Under the pieces are notes generated by a model. The model was not told the origin of the DNA. It saw only the letters and a list, made by a program, of their open reading frames with translations, and did not search any database. The translations under genes and the position numbers were made by a program. A stretch of 64,000 bases of DNA. Source: Pseudomonas fontis. Its GTDB lineage: Bacteria; Pseudomonadota; Gammaproteobacteria; Pseudomonadales; Pseudomonadaceae. Positions 28,003 to 36,230 of the stretch are shown here, in pieces; position 1 is the first letter of the stretch; each line of letters begins with the position of its first letter. The DNA lies in the NCBI RefSeq assembly GCF_028656955.1, contig NZ_JAMDGY010000011.1, positions 62,001 to 126,000 on the forward strand. The letters run 5' to 3'.

Positions 28003-31000
28003 TCAGAACGCCCAGCGTGCCTTGATCGCAGCCCCCTGGTTGAGGAAGTCGCTACGCGATTCGGCGTCGTAGCGCAGGCTCAACTCGGTGCCGTTATCCA
28101 GGGTATGGCTGACGCCCAGCCCGACACGGCCCAGCCATGGGCTCGGGTCCAGGCCACGGGTGGTGAACGCCGCATCCGGCGAGCCGGCGTAGGTCGAGGT
28201 GATCGCCGTGGTCTCGTTGATCATGTCGTAGCCGACCCCCAGGCTGGCACTGAGCACGGTGTTGTGGCCCAGGTCATAGTTGAAGCGGCCTTCCGTACCC
28301 AGCAGCAACGCTTCGGCATCGCGGCTATCAACCTTGAGGTTCAGCGCCCCGGCGGCCTTCTCGCGATAGGCCTCGTCGCCGATCCAGGTGTAGTCCAGGC
28401 GCACCGACGGCACGAACTCCAGTTGCTCGCTCAACCGCAGCGTGTGCGCCAGGCCAACACCGGCATGCGCGCTGGTGCTGTGGTAATCCGCCTTGGCGGT
28501 GGCCTCGGCGAACGGCATATGGCGCTTGCCTTCGTTATTGTGCCGGCCGACATCCAGCTGCAGGTTCAACTCGGTGTGTTCGGCCAGGGCGTAGCTGCCA
28601 TAGCCGATCAGCTGGAAGGTATCGATCTTCATGCTCTGGCGCGCAACGGACGAATCGCTGTCGATGTCGCTACGGGCATAGGCAAAGGCCAGGCCCAGGC
28701 GGGCATTTTCCGAGACCGCCGCATCCGCACCCAGCGCCAGGCCCTGGGTGTTGGCATCGAAGCCGCTGACACCACTGCGCGCCTGCTGGTCGGCCCAGGA
28801 GCCGAACGGTTTGATCCAAACGTTCTCCTCGCCCGGCGTCACCTCGCCTGAAGACATTCCGCGCAGGCTGTCCTGACGCGCCTGCACCACCCGATTGACG
28901 CCCGAGAGGGTGTTGCTGGTGGCCATCTGCGAACCACCCACCAAGAGCGGCAAGCTCTGGGTCACGGCGTCAGACACCTGCTGCTCTGTGCTCAGGCCGA
29001 CAAAGTGACTGGCCAACTCGCCGGTCGGGTTGCTGGCAAAGGTTGCATCCAGCACGCGGGCAGCCGGTGCCGCGGGATGGTTGGCCAGGCCCAGCACTAC
29101 TGACTCGGCCGACACCGCAGGTTTGCTCGGTTTTTCCGGCTCGACAGGCTTGATTGGCTCGACGGGTTTCTCCGGTTCTACCGGCTTGACCGGCTCGACA
29201 GGCCTCTCTGGCTCTACCGGCTTGACTGGCTCGACAGGCTTCTGCGGTTCCACTGGCTTGACCGGATCAACGGGCTTCTCCGGCTCTACCGGCTTGACCA
29301 CGGCGGAAGCCAGCGTCAGGTCGATGGCATTGCCGTTCTTGATCGCAGCGAAGTTGAACAGCAGCGAGTTGTCAGTTACCCGGAAGGTGCCATCGCTGAC
29401 CAGCTCACGGGCGGACACGACATTGTTCAAGGCAGCCACACTGAACTTGAACTGCGGATCCTCCACATCAACCGTTATCGCCGAACCGCTGGCGAACGTG
29501 GCAATGCCATCCACTTCAAGCCTGCCGAACTGCTGATTGTCCCGCACCAGCACATTCAACACACCATCGGCACTTTGCCGGTAGTTGCCATGGATGACGC
29601 CCTGCTCACCCGGCACGATCCTCAACGTGCCGTTGTTGAGAAAGCCCTGCTCGCCCACCGTGATCCCTGACGAGAGGTTGCCGGAAGCAGACGCCCCTGT
29701 CCTCAGCTCCATCATGGCGCCTTTGGCGAGGGTCATACCCTGGACCGCGATGGCGTTGTTGTTGCTGAAACGGCTATCACTGGCCAGGGTCAGCTGGCTG
29801 TTCTGTGCATCGACATCACCCATCAACTGCCCCACCCCGTGCACGGTGACGTCAGCGACACTGCCCTCGACAAACTGCAGCGCATACTTGCCGCCCATCA
29901 CGCGGCCATGAATATCGATGCCCCCGGCCACGACGCTGCGCTTGAGCAGGATGCCGACGTTCGGCCCTTCAATGCTGCCAAAATTGCTCAATTGGCCAAT
30001 GCGACTGTCACTGACCTCGATACCGTTGCTGGTCCGCCCGGCAATCGTGCCGGCGTTGCTCAGCGTGCCGTCGATCACGCTGTCCTCCATGTCGATGCCG
30101 TCGTCTTCACCCATCAGCACAGCGTCCTCTTTGTTGAGTACGTCGCCCTTGATCCGGCTACCCTGATCGCTGGAGAAAATGCCCAGGCCATCGTCGCCGC
30201 CCACGATCTGGCCGCTGTTGACAAAGGTACCCTCAAGGGTTGCATCGGTCAGTTCGATGCCATCGCCTTGCAGGTTGTTTTGCGTGTCGTACAGCACGCT
30301 GCCCCGGTTGATGAGGTCACCCTTGATGACGGACTGCTCCAGGTCGATGCCCTGCGCGCCACTGATGATCGATCCCACGTTGAACAGGGTGCCGCCAATC
30401 GTGCTCCGGTACACGCGAATCCCACCGCTCGCGCCATTTATGTTGCCCGCGTTGATCAGATCGCCGCCGACCTTGCTGCTGTCCGCCAGGTTCAGTGCCG
30501 CCCAGGAACTGTCCGCGTTGCTCGCGACCATCTGGGCACCGTCGGTATTGACGAGATTCTGCTCAATGCTCACACCACGCAGTGCCAGCGCATCCGCCTC
30601 ACCCAGCAGTGAACCGTTGTTGACCAGGCTGCCGCTGACCTGCGAGTCGGAGAGAATCACGCCAAAACCATTGGTAGTGCTGATGGTGCCGTCGTTGGTG
30701 AACTCACTGAAGTGGGCATTGCTCGCATCCATGCCGAAACGGCCACCATGGATCAGCGCGTTGCTCCGGTTGATGAACCCGATCAGCGCAGGCTGCAACG
30801 CATCATTGACCCTGATCACGATGCCCGACCCCTGCATGGAAAAGATCTGGCCAGCATTGACGATCCGCCCGCCCTTGGCGTCGAGGATGTAAACGCTCGT
30901 GTCCTGGGACTCAAGGTTCCCGGTCTCGGTGACTTCCAGGCTTTCTGCAGCGCTCAGCTCGCAGACATCATGGGTAGGCGCGCCTGAACTGATGACGTTG

Positions 31001-31176
31001 TTGAGCGCCGTGCAGCGGTCGGCCGCAAACAGCGGAGCACAGGCCATTGCCAGCCCCAGGCCGGCCAGGATGGCGCGCGTACGGCCGGTGCGTTTGCCGC
31101 CCGCCTTGGCGTGTTCATCAGCCACCACAAAGGCCTGGCGGCCAGCAGACCAGACCAGACGATAAGATGCGTTCAT
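28003..31176 (-). CDS. Autotransporter (type Va) with beta-helical passenger and Pro-rich linker
   Basis: This 1057-aa protein has an extended ESPR-type signal region ([19 protein letters not shown], then a hydrophobic core ending LFAADRC near residue 54). The passenger (about 55-620) repeats a pattern of IVNAGQI-, LVNNGSL- and [11 protein letters not shown] rungs, typical of a right-handed beta helix. A proline-rich linker of [16 protein letters not shown] repeats spans about 625-690. The beta-barrel translocator (about 780-1057) ends in ARWAF. It should be surface-displayed and may act in adhesion or biofilm. It lies 111 bp downstream of the response-regulator gene in the same direction, suggesting control by the neighbouring two-component system. 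Confidence 0.9.
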   Translation of the reverse strand: MNASYRLVWSAGRQAFVVADEHAKAGGKRTGRTRAILAGLGLAMACAPLFAADRCTALNNVISSGAPTHDVCELSAAESLEVTETGNLESQDTSVYILDAKGGRIVNAGQIFSMQGSGIVIRVNDALQPALIGFINRSNALIHGGRFGMDASNAHFSEFTNDGTISTTNGFGVILSDSQVSGSLVNNGSLLGEADALALRGVSIEQNLVNTDGAQMVASNADSSWAALNLADSSKVGGDLINAGNINGASGGIRVYRSTIGGTLFNVGSIISGAQGIDLEQSVIKGDLINRGSVLYDTQNNLQGDGIELTDATLEGTFVNSGQIVGGDDGLGIFSSDQGSRIKGDVLNKEDAVLMGEDDGIDMEDSVIDGTLSNAGTIAGRTSNGIEVSDSRIGQLSNFGSIEGPNVGILLKRSVVAGGIDIHGRVMGGKYALQFVEGSVADVTVHGVGQLMGDVDAQNSQLTLASDSRFSNNNAIAVQGMTLAKGAMMELRTGASASGNLSSGITVGEQGFLNNGTLRIVPGEQGVIHGNYRQSADGVLNVLVRDNQQFGRLEVDGIATFASGSAITVDVEDPQFKFSVAALNNVVSARELVSDGTFRVTDNSLLFNFAAIKNGNAIDLTLASAVVKPVEPEKPVDPVKPVEPQKPVEPVKPVEPERPVEPVKPVEPEKPVEPIKPVEPEKPSKPAVSAESVVLGLANHPAAPAARVLDATFASNPTGELASHFVGLSTEQQVSDAVTQSLPLLVGGSQMATSNTLSGVNRVVQARQDSLRGMSSGEVTPGEENVWIKPFGSWADQQARSGVSGFDANTQGLALGADAAVSENARLGLAFAYARSDIDSDSSVARQSMKIDTFQLIGYGSYALAEHTELNLQLDVGRHNNEGKRHMPFAEATAKADYHSTSAHAGVGLAHTLRLSEQLEFVPSVRLDYTWIGDEAYREKAAGALNLKVDSRDAEALLLGTEGRFNYDLGHNTVLSASLGVGYDMINETTAITSTYAGSPDAAFTTRGLDPSPWLGRVGLGVSHTLDNGTELSLRYDAESRSDFLNQGAAIKARWAF
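29115..29300 (-). repeat. Coding repeats for the Pro/Glu/Lys/Val linker of the autotransporter
   Basis: A run of near-identical 12-36 bp units (forms of CTCGACAGGCTTG on the plus strand) encodes about ten PVEP/KPV-type repeats. Such repeats can expand or contract in frame. Confidence 0.8.
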
Positions 31177-31287
31177 CGCGCGTTGCTCCCTAGAATTCGA
31201 TGACTGTCGAGGGCGCGCAAATTAACCGTGGTGGCATCGGGCAGAATCGAGCAAATCTGAGCGATTCCCGAGGGCGTCGCTGGGTGT

Positions 31288-31971
31288 TCAGAGCACGATG
31301 CGCGCCGGCGAGTAGAAACAGTACCCGGCATTGCGCAGGGTCTTGACCGGCAGCACCTGGCCGCTGGCTTCTTCGATATTGCGGCGCAGGCGGCGCATCT
31401 GCGTGTCGAGCCGGCGCTGGTCGTAGTCCAGGTAGCTTTCACCGAGCGCTTCGACGATCTGCTGCCGGCTGACCACCTTCCCGGCCTGCGCCATCAGCGT
31501 GTTGAGCACCAGCAGGTCTTGCTGCGACAGGCGCACCGCCTCACCGCCAGGCACCAGCAAGCGACGTGGCCGCCAGTCCAGGCGCCACAACTCGTCGTGC
31601 CCGTCGAATTGCAAGCGGCGCTCCAGTGCACAAAGCACGGCAGCCAGTTCATCGAGGTCGCAGCCTTTACTCAGGTAGTAATCCGCTCCGCCACCCAGCC
31701 CGGCAATTCGCTCGCGCGTGGTGCCGCGTGCGGTCAGCACGACAATGCCTAGCCGATGGCCGCTCTCGCGCATGCGCCGGATCAAGTCCAGGCCATCGCC
31801 ATCGGGCAGGTTCAGGTCGATCACCGCCAGGCCATGACGCTGCGCATCGAACACTTGGGCGAACTGCGCCAGGTCGGCGGCGACCTCGGTTCGATAGCCG
31901 CACTCCTCCAGGAACTCGAACAGTTCCTGGGCCAGCACGGGTTCGTCTTCAAGCAGAATCAGGTCGGTCAT
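31288..31971 (-). CDS. OmpR/PhoB-family response regulator
   Basis: This 227-aa protein has a receiver domain (acidic pair ED at residues 8-9, phospho-acceptor D52 in LAVIDLNLPDGDG, switch T in VLTARGTT, K in YLSKGCD) and a C-terminal winged-helix DNA-binding domain (LSQQDLLVLNTLMAQAGKVVSRQQIVEALG and RRLDTQMRRLRRNIEE). The ATG at 31971 begins MTDLILLEDEP. It is divergent from the sensor kinase gene (103 bp between starts) and upstream of the autotransporter. The three genes probably form one signalling unit. Confidence 0.92.
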   Translation of the reverse strand: MTDLILLEDEPVLAQELFEFLEECGYRTEVAADLAQFAQVFDAQRHGLAVIDLNLPDGDGLDLIRRMRESGHRLGIVVLTARGTTRERIAGLGGGADYYLSKGCDLDELAAVLCALERRLQFDGHDELWRLDWRPRRLLVPGGEAVRLSQQDLLVLNTLMAQAGKVVSRQQIVEALGESYLDYDQRRLDTQMRRLRRNIEEASGQVLPVKTLRNAGYCFYSPARIVL

Positions 31972-32074
31972 GCGCGCCAGTCTACCCAATCACCCGCCCG
32001 GTTTACCTGAGCATTTCTCAGCATCTGCAACGGGCTGCAGGTGCGCTGAAAAAGTCATGCTAATGTGCCGCCCC

Positions 32075-34144
32075 ATGAACCTGTCCTCTGCCCTGCTGGC
32101 CTTCGTCCTGCTGTGTTTTACCTGCCTTGGCGTGCAGGCCGGCGAGCTGCGCCTGGATGATCGCCTGACCCCACTGAACGCTGCCGGCAGCCTGCAACGC
32201 CTGGACGACCCGGATGGCCTGCTGACACCTGAACAAGCCGCGCATGCCCAGGGCTGGCGCCCGTTGCCCGCAGGCCTGAGCGCCGGCTTCAGCCACAGCA
32301 CGATCTGGCTGAAAGTGCCGGTGACCTACGTCGGCAACGCGCCAGACCCGTGGATACTGCGCCTGAGCAATGCCCTGCTCGACGACGTGCGCCTGTACCT
32401 GCCCACGGGCCCGGGCAGTTGGCGCGAGTCGCGGGCGGGGGAAAACCTGCCGCGCGCGCTCTGGCAAGTACGCTACCGCACCGCCGCCTTCCCGTTGAAG
32501 TTCGAGCAGACCGGGCAACAGGACATCCTCCTGCGCCTGCAAAGCAAGAATGCCCTGTCGGTGGGGGTCGAGCTCTCGCCGCAGGCAATCTTCGCCGACA
32601 ACACCCGCCGCGAATTTCTCGGCTACGGCCTGTACTTCGGCTTCTACCTGTTGCTGATCATTTTCCATACGGCGTTCTGGCGCATCACCAAGGTGCCGGA
32701 AAGCGGCTGGTACCTGCTTTATGTGATGTCCTGCGTGTGGATCGAGGGCCTGACCATCGGCCTGCCGCAGCAACTGCTCGGCTTGTCCGTCGGCGTCAGC
32801 GACCCGCTGCTGGGTGTCGGCATCGCCCTGAGCCTGCCGATCGGGGTGACCTTCGCCGGGCGCCAGCTGAAACTGCAAGCGCTGTTCCCGCGCAGTTTCC
32901 GCAGCCTTCAGGGCCTCACCTGGTTGATCGGCATCAGCGGTGCGATCGTCACCCTGGCCGGTCACTACGGCGCTGCCGCACAGATGGTGCAAGGCACGAT
33001 CCTGTTGCTGATCCCGATATTCGTCAGCCTGGCCGTGTGGCTGTACTGGCGCGGCCATGCACCAGCGCGTTTCTACCTGTTGGCGTTTGGCGTGTTTTAT
33101 GCGGGCGTGGTGATCAGCTTCCTGCGCAACCTGGGGTACGTGCCGATCACCTTCTGGACCGACCATGCCTCGGCCATCGGCACCCTGCTGCACATGGCCC
33201 TGATGAGCCTGCACATCATCAACCATTACCAGCAGCTCAAGAGCGCTGCGGAACGCACCCAGGCCGAAGCTGCGGAACTGGCCCTGCGCCAGAACGAGCG
33301 CCTGGAGGCCGAAGTGCAGCGTCGCACGCAGGAGCTGCGCGAAGAGATCGACCAACGCCAGCGCCTCGAAGTGGAACTGCGCGAGGCCCTGACCCAGCAG
33401 CTCAGCCTGCAGGCCCAGCAACGCGACTTCGTCGCCATGGTGTCCCATGAGTTCCGCACACCGCTGGCGGTGATCAGCACCTCGGCGCAGCAACTGGCGC
33501 GCAACCTCGACGCCCCGCTGGAAAAGAACCAGCGACGCTGCGTAAACATTCGCGAAGCGGTCGGGCGCCTGCTGGCGCTGGTCGATGACTACCTGGATCA
33601 CGACCGCATGGCCGAGACGCGGCCCGAGTTGCAACTGAGCGCGTGCAACTTGCCGGCGTTGTTGCGCAGTGTGGAATGCGAGTTTGACCCAGGCCGCGTG
33701 CAGGTCGAGTGCACCCTGGCCGAGGCGCACTGGCAGTGCGATCAGGGCCTGTTGCGGGTGGCCGTGCGCAACCTGCTGGCCAACGCCGACCGGCATGCCC
33801 CGGCGCACCAGCCCATCGCCGTGCGGGTGGGCCTGGATGCACGCGACTGCCTGTGGCTGGAGGTCAGCAACCCGGGCGAGCCGATCCCCGAGGACGAACA
33901 GAATCGGCTGTTCCAGAAGTACTACCGTGGGCGCCAGGCCCTGGTGAGCCCCGGCGCGGGCCTGGGGCTCTACCTGGTCAAGCGCATCGCGCAGATGCAC
34001 GGCGGCGACGTCGCCCTGCTCAGTGCCGGTGGTGCGCAGCCAGTGCTGTTCCGCTTATGGCTCAGCCCAGCATCCGCTGCAACGCCGCACAATCACGTGC
34101 ATGCCAGTCCGTCAGCTGCGGCCATGGATTGGCCGGCAGGTTGA
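32075..34144 (+). CDS. Sensor histidine kinase with 7TMR-DISM sensor
   Basis: This 689-aa protein has a signal peptide, a periplasmic DISM extracellular domain (residues about 25-175), seven transmembrane helices (about 180-380), a coiled coil (about 385-440), and a kinase core: H-box MVSHEFRTPL with H458, N-box LLANADRHA and G-box GAGLGLYLVKRIAQ. It should phosphorylate the divergent response regulator. The ATG at 32075 (MNLSSALLAF) starts a good signal peptide. The last 25 or so residues follow the usual kinase end (FRLWLSP) and overlap the convergent HAD gene by 83 nt, so the original stop may have been lost. The ligand is unknown. Confidence 0.9.
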   Translation: MNLSSALLAFVLLCFTCLGVQAGELRLDDRLTPLNAAGSLQRLDDPDGLLTPEQAAHAQGWRPLPAGLSAGFSHSTIWLKVPVTYVGNAPDPWILRLSNALLDDVRLYLPTGPGSWRESRAGENLPRALWQVRYRTAAFPLKFEQTGQQDILLRLQSKNALSVGVELSPQAIFADNTRREFLGYGLYFGFYLLLIIFHTAFWRITKVPESGWYLLYVMSCVWIEGLTIGLPQQLLGLSVGVSDPLLGVGIALSLPIGVTFAGRQLKLQALFPRSFRSLQGLTWLIGISGAIVTLAGHYGAAAQMVQGTILLLIPIFVSLAVWLYWRGHAPARFYLLAFGVFYAGVVISFLRNLGYVPITFWTDHASAIGTLLHMALMSLHIINHYQQLKSAAERTQAEAAELALRQNERLEAEVQRRTQELREEIDQRQRLEVELREALTQQLSLQAQQRDFVAMVSHEFRTPLAVISTSAQQLARNLDAPLEKNQRRCVNIREAVGRLLALVDDYLDHDRMAETRPELQLSACNLPALLRSVECEFDPGRVQVECTLAEAHWQCDQGLLRVAVRNLLANADRHAPAHQPIAVRVGLDARDCLWLEVSNPGEPIPEDEQNRLFQKYYRGRQALVSPGAGLGLYLVKRIAQMHGGDVALLSAGGAQPVLFRLWLSPASAATPHNHVHASPSAAAMDWPAG

Positions 34145-34652
34145 CCAGCACCGTGCGGGCGCCAGCGGCACGCCCGCAGTCCAGGTCGAAACGGTAGTCG
34201 CCGACCATCACCATCTGCTGCGGGGCAACCTGCCAGGCCTGGGCCAGTTTCAGCAAACCATCGGGGCTGGGCTTGGGCAACGCCTCGTCACGCCCAATGA
34301 TCGTCTCGACCGGGAAGCAGTCCGCCAGGCCGATGGCCTCCAGCGTCACGTGCGCAAGCTCGCGCGCATTGCGCGTAAGGATGCCCAGGGCAACCCCGCG
34401 ACCGTGCAGCTCGCGCACCAGCTCGACCGCGCCGGTGGCCGGCTGCGAGGCAATCGCCAGGTCGCGTTCATGCTCCAGCAGCCAGGCATGCTTGGCCGCC
34501 GCTTCCTCGGCGGGCAGCGCTGCCAGGTGGGTGAGGATGTCGTCCTCGGGCGGAATCCCGAGCACCTCGCGGATGGCCGCGAAGTCGTGCACGGCCACCG
34601 TCAGGGTGCCGTCCATGTCGAACACCCAATGGCGAATCTGCGCGAGGCTCAT
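34062..34652 (-). CDS. HAD-family phosphatase, phosphoglycolate phosphatase-like
   Basis: This 196-aa protein is a haloacid dehalogenase-type hydrolase. Motif I DMDGTL is at residues 12-17, motif II is LTRNARE, the motif III lysine is in LPKPSPDG, and motif IV MVGDYRFDLDCGRAAG is near residue 150. A small helical cap lies between motifs I and II. It may dephosphorylate a small sugar phosphate or nucleotide; the substrate is unknown. The ATG at 34652 overlaps the tesB stop (ATGA), so translation is coupled to tesB. Its 3' end overlaps the sensor kinase gene by 83 nt. Confidence 0.88.
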   Translation of the reverse strand: MSLAQIRHWVFDMDGTLTVAVHDFAAIREVLGIPPEDDILTHLAALPAEEAAAKHAWLLEHERDLAIASQPATGAVELVRELHGRGVALGILTRNARELAHVTLEAIGLADCFPVETIIGRDEALPKPSPDGLLKLAQAWQVAPQQMVMVGDYRFDLDCGRAAGARTVLVNLPANPWPQLTDWHARDCAALQRMLG

Positions 34653-35518
34653 GACCAGTCCTTGCGATGACGGATCAGGCCTTCCTGAGTCGACGATGCC
34701 ACCAGTTGCCCGGCCCGGTTGAAGATATTGCCGCGCGAGAAGCCACGGGCATTGCCTGCCCAAGGGCTGTCCATGGCATACAGCAGCCAGTCATCGGCGC
34801 GCAGGTTGCCGTGGAACCACAGCGAATGGTCGAGGCTGGCGACCTGCATATCCTTCTGCCACACCGACTTGCCATGCGGCAGCAGCGAGGTGGTCAGCAA
34901 ACCGAAGTCCGAGGCATAGGCGAGCATGTACTTGTGCAGGGCCTGCGAGTCCGGCAGCGTGCCGTCGGCGCGGAACCACACGTATTTGACCGGCTCATCC
35001 GGCTTGGGGTTGAACGGGTCTTGCGCCGTCACCGGGCGGATCTCAATGGGCTTGGCGCACAGCATCTTGTCGCGAATCGACTCGGGCAGGCGGTCGGCCA
35101 TCAGCTTGGCCAGCTCCACTTCCGAGGGCAGGTTTTCCGGCCCGACCACAGCCGGCATCGGCTCCTGGTGCGAGAAACCTTCCTCGTCATACTGGAACGA
35201 TGCACTGCACGTGAAGATCGGGTTGCCCTTCTGGATCGCAGTGACCCGGCGGGTACTGAAACTGCCGCCATCACGCACACGGTCCACCGAGTACACCACC
35301 GGCATGGACGCATCGCCCGGGCGCAGGAAGTAGCCGTGCAATGAATGCACATGGCGCGCCTCCTCTACTGTCTGGCTGGCGGCCGACAGTGATTGGCCCA
35401 GCACCTGACCGCCATACAGCTGGCGAAAGCCCAGGTCCTGGCTACGGCCGCGGAACAGGTTTTCTTCAATCGCTTCCAGACTCAGCAGGTCGACCAGATC
35501 GTCCAACACGTGGCTCAT
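34649..35518 (-). CDS. tesB: Acyl-CoA thioesterase II TesB
   Basis: This 289-aa protein is a double-hotdog thioesterase that hydrolyses medium- and long-chain acyl-CoAs to free fatty acid and CoA in the cytoplasm. Family motifs include FRGRSQDLGFRQLYGGQVLGQ (split, residues 18-38), VHSLHGYFLRPGD, and the C-terminal SLDHSLWFHGNLRADDWLLY. Length equals that of E. coli TesB (286 aa). The ATG at 35518 (MSHVLDDLVDLL) was preferred to an 11-residue longer frame. It overlaps the HAD gene start. Confidence 0.95.
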   Translation of the reverse strand: MSHVLDDLVDLLSLEAIEENLFRGRSQDLGFRQLYGGQVLGQSLSAASQTVEEARHVHSLHGYFLRPGDASMPVVYSVDRVRDGGSFSTRRVTAIQKGNPIFTCSASFQYDEEGFSHQEPMPAVVGPENLPSEVELAKLMADRLPESIRDKMLCAKPIEIRPVTAQDPFNPKPDEPVKYVWFRADGTLPDSQALHKYMLAYASDFGLLTTSLLPHGKSVWQKDMQVASLDHSLWFHGNLRADDWLLYAMDSPWAGNARGFSRGNIFNRAGQLVASSTQEGLIRHRKDWS

Positions 35519-35593
35519 TCGAGATTCTCCAAAGCAAGGCTCAGGGCGCAAATGATACAGGGTTTGTCATTGCCGGCCGTTATGTTCGCTGAT

Positions 35594-36163
35594 TCAGCCG
35601 CGCAGGGTGGCCTGCCACTGGGCACGGTTGATCCGGTACAACACATGCGGGCGCAAGGGGTGGCCGGGGTCGAGCTTGGGGTGTTCGAAGTCGCCGCCAG
35701 GGTCGGCCTGCATGCCGATCGACTGCATGACCTTCTGCGACGGCTGGTTGGCCCGGGTGGTAAACGACACCACCTGGTCCAGGCCCAACTGGGCAAAGGC
35801 GCAGCGCAGGCTGGTCCAGGCCGCCTCGCTGGCAAAGCCCAGGCCCCAGTGACGCCGGGCCAGGCGCCAGCCGATCTCCACGGCGGGCGCGAAATCGGCG
35901 TCGAAGCTTACGTTGAGCAGCCCGGTCATGCCGATGAAGGCCCCGGTGTCCTTGCGTTCAAGGGCCCACAGGCCGAACCCGTACTCATTGAAATGACCAC
36001 GGACACGGCCGATCAGCGCGGCACTTTCCAGGCGCGTCAGGGGCGCCGGGAAATAACGCATCACTTGCGGGTCGGCGCACAGCGCGGCGAACTCGTTGAG
36101 GTCGTCGTCCTGCCACTGGCGCAGCAGCAGCCGCGCGCTCTCCAGTTCGAGAATGGGGGTCAT
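35594..36163 (-). CDS. GNAT-family N-acetyltransferase (RimJ/RimL-like)
   Basis: This 189-aa protein begins with the RimJ-type motif ESARLLLRQWQDDDL. The acetyl-CoA-binding motif A is EIGWRLARRHWGLGFASEAA (residues about 95-114), followed by VVSFTTRANQPSQKVMQSIGM. Members acetylate N-terminal amines of proteins or small molecules; the acceptor here is unknown. It precedes tesB by 75 bp in the same direction and may be co-transcribed with tesB and the HAD gene. Confidence 0.88.
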   Translation of the reverse strand: MTPILELESARLLLRQWQDDDLNEFAALCADPQVMRYFPAPLTRLESAALIGRVRGHFNEYGFGLWALERKDTGAFIGMTGLLNVSFDADFAPAVEIGWRLARRHWGLGFASEAAWTSLRCAFAQLGLDQVVSFTTRANQPSQKVMQSIGMQADPGGDFEHPKLDPGHPLRPHVLYRINRAQWQATLRG

Positions 36164-36230
36164 TGCCTGCTCCGGGTATCTACTGCCCTGCAGTTTATAG
36201 CGTAGGCAGGCAATGAGGCGATGCCAGGTC

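Noticed and set aside
32060..34000. 646-codon minus-strand open frame opposite the sensor kinase
   Set aside because: It is a shadow of the kinase gene and is unlike any protein family I recognise.
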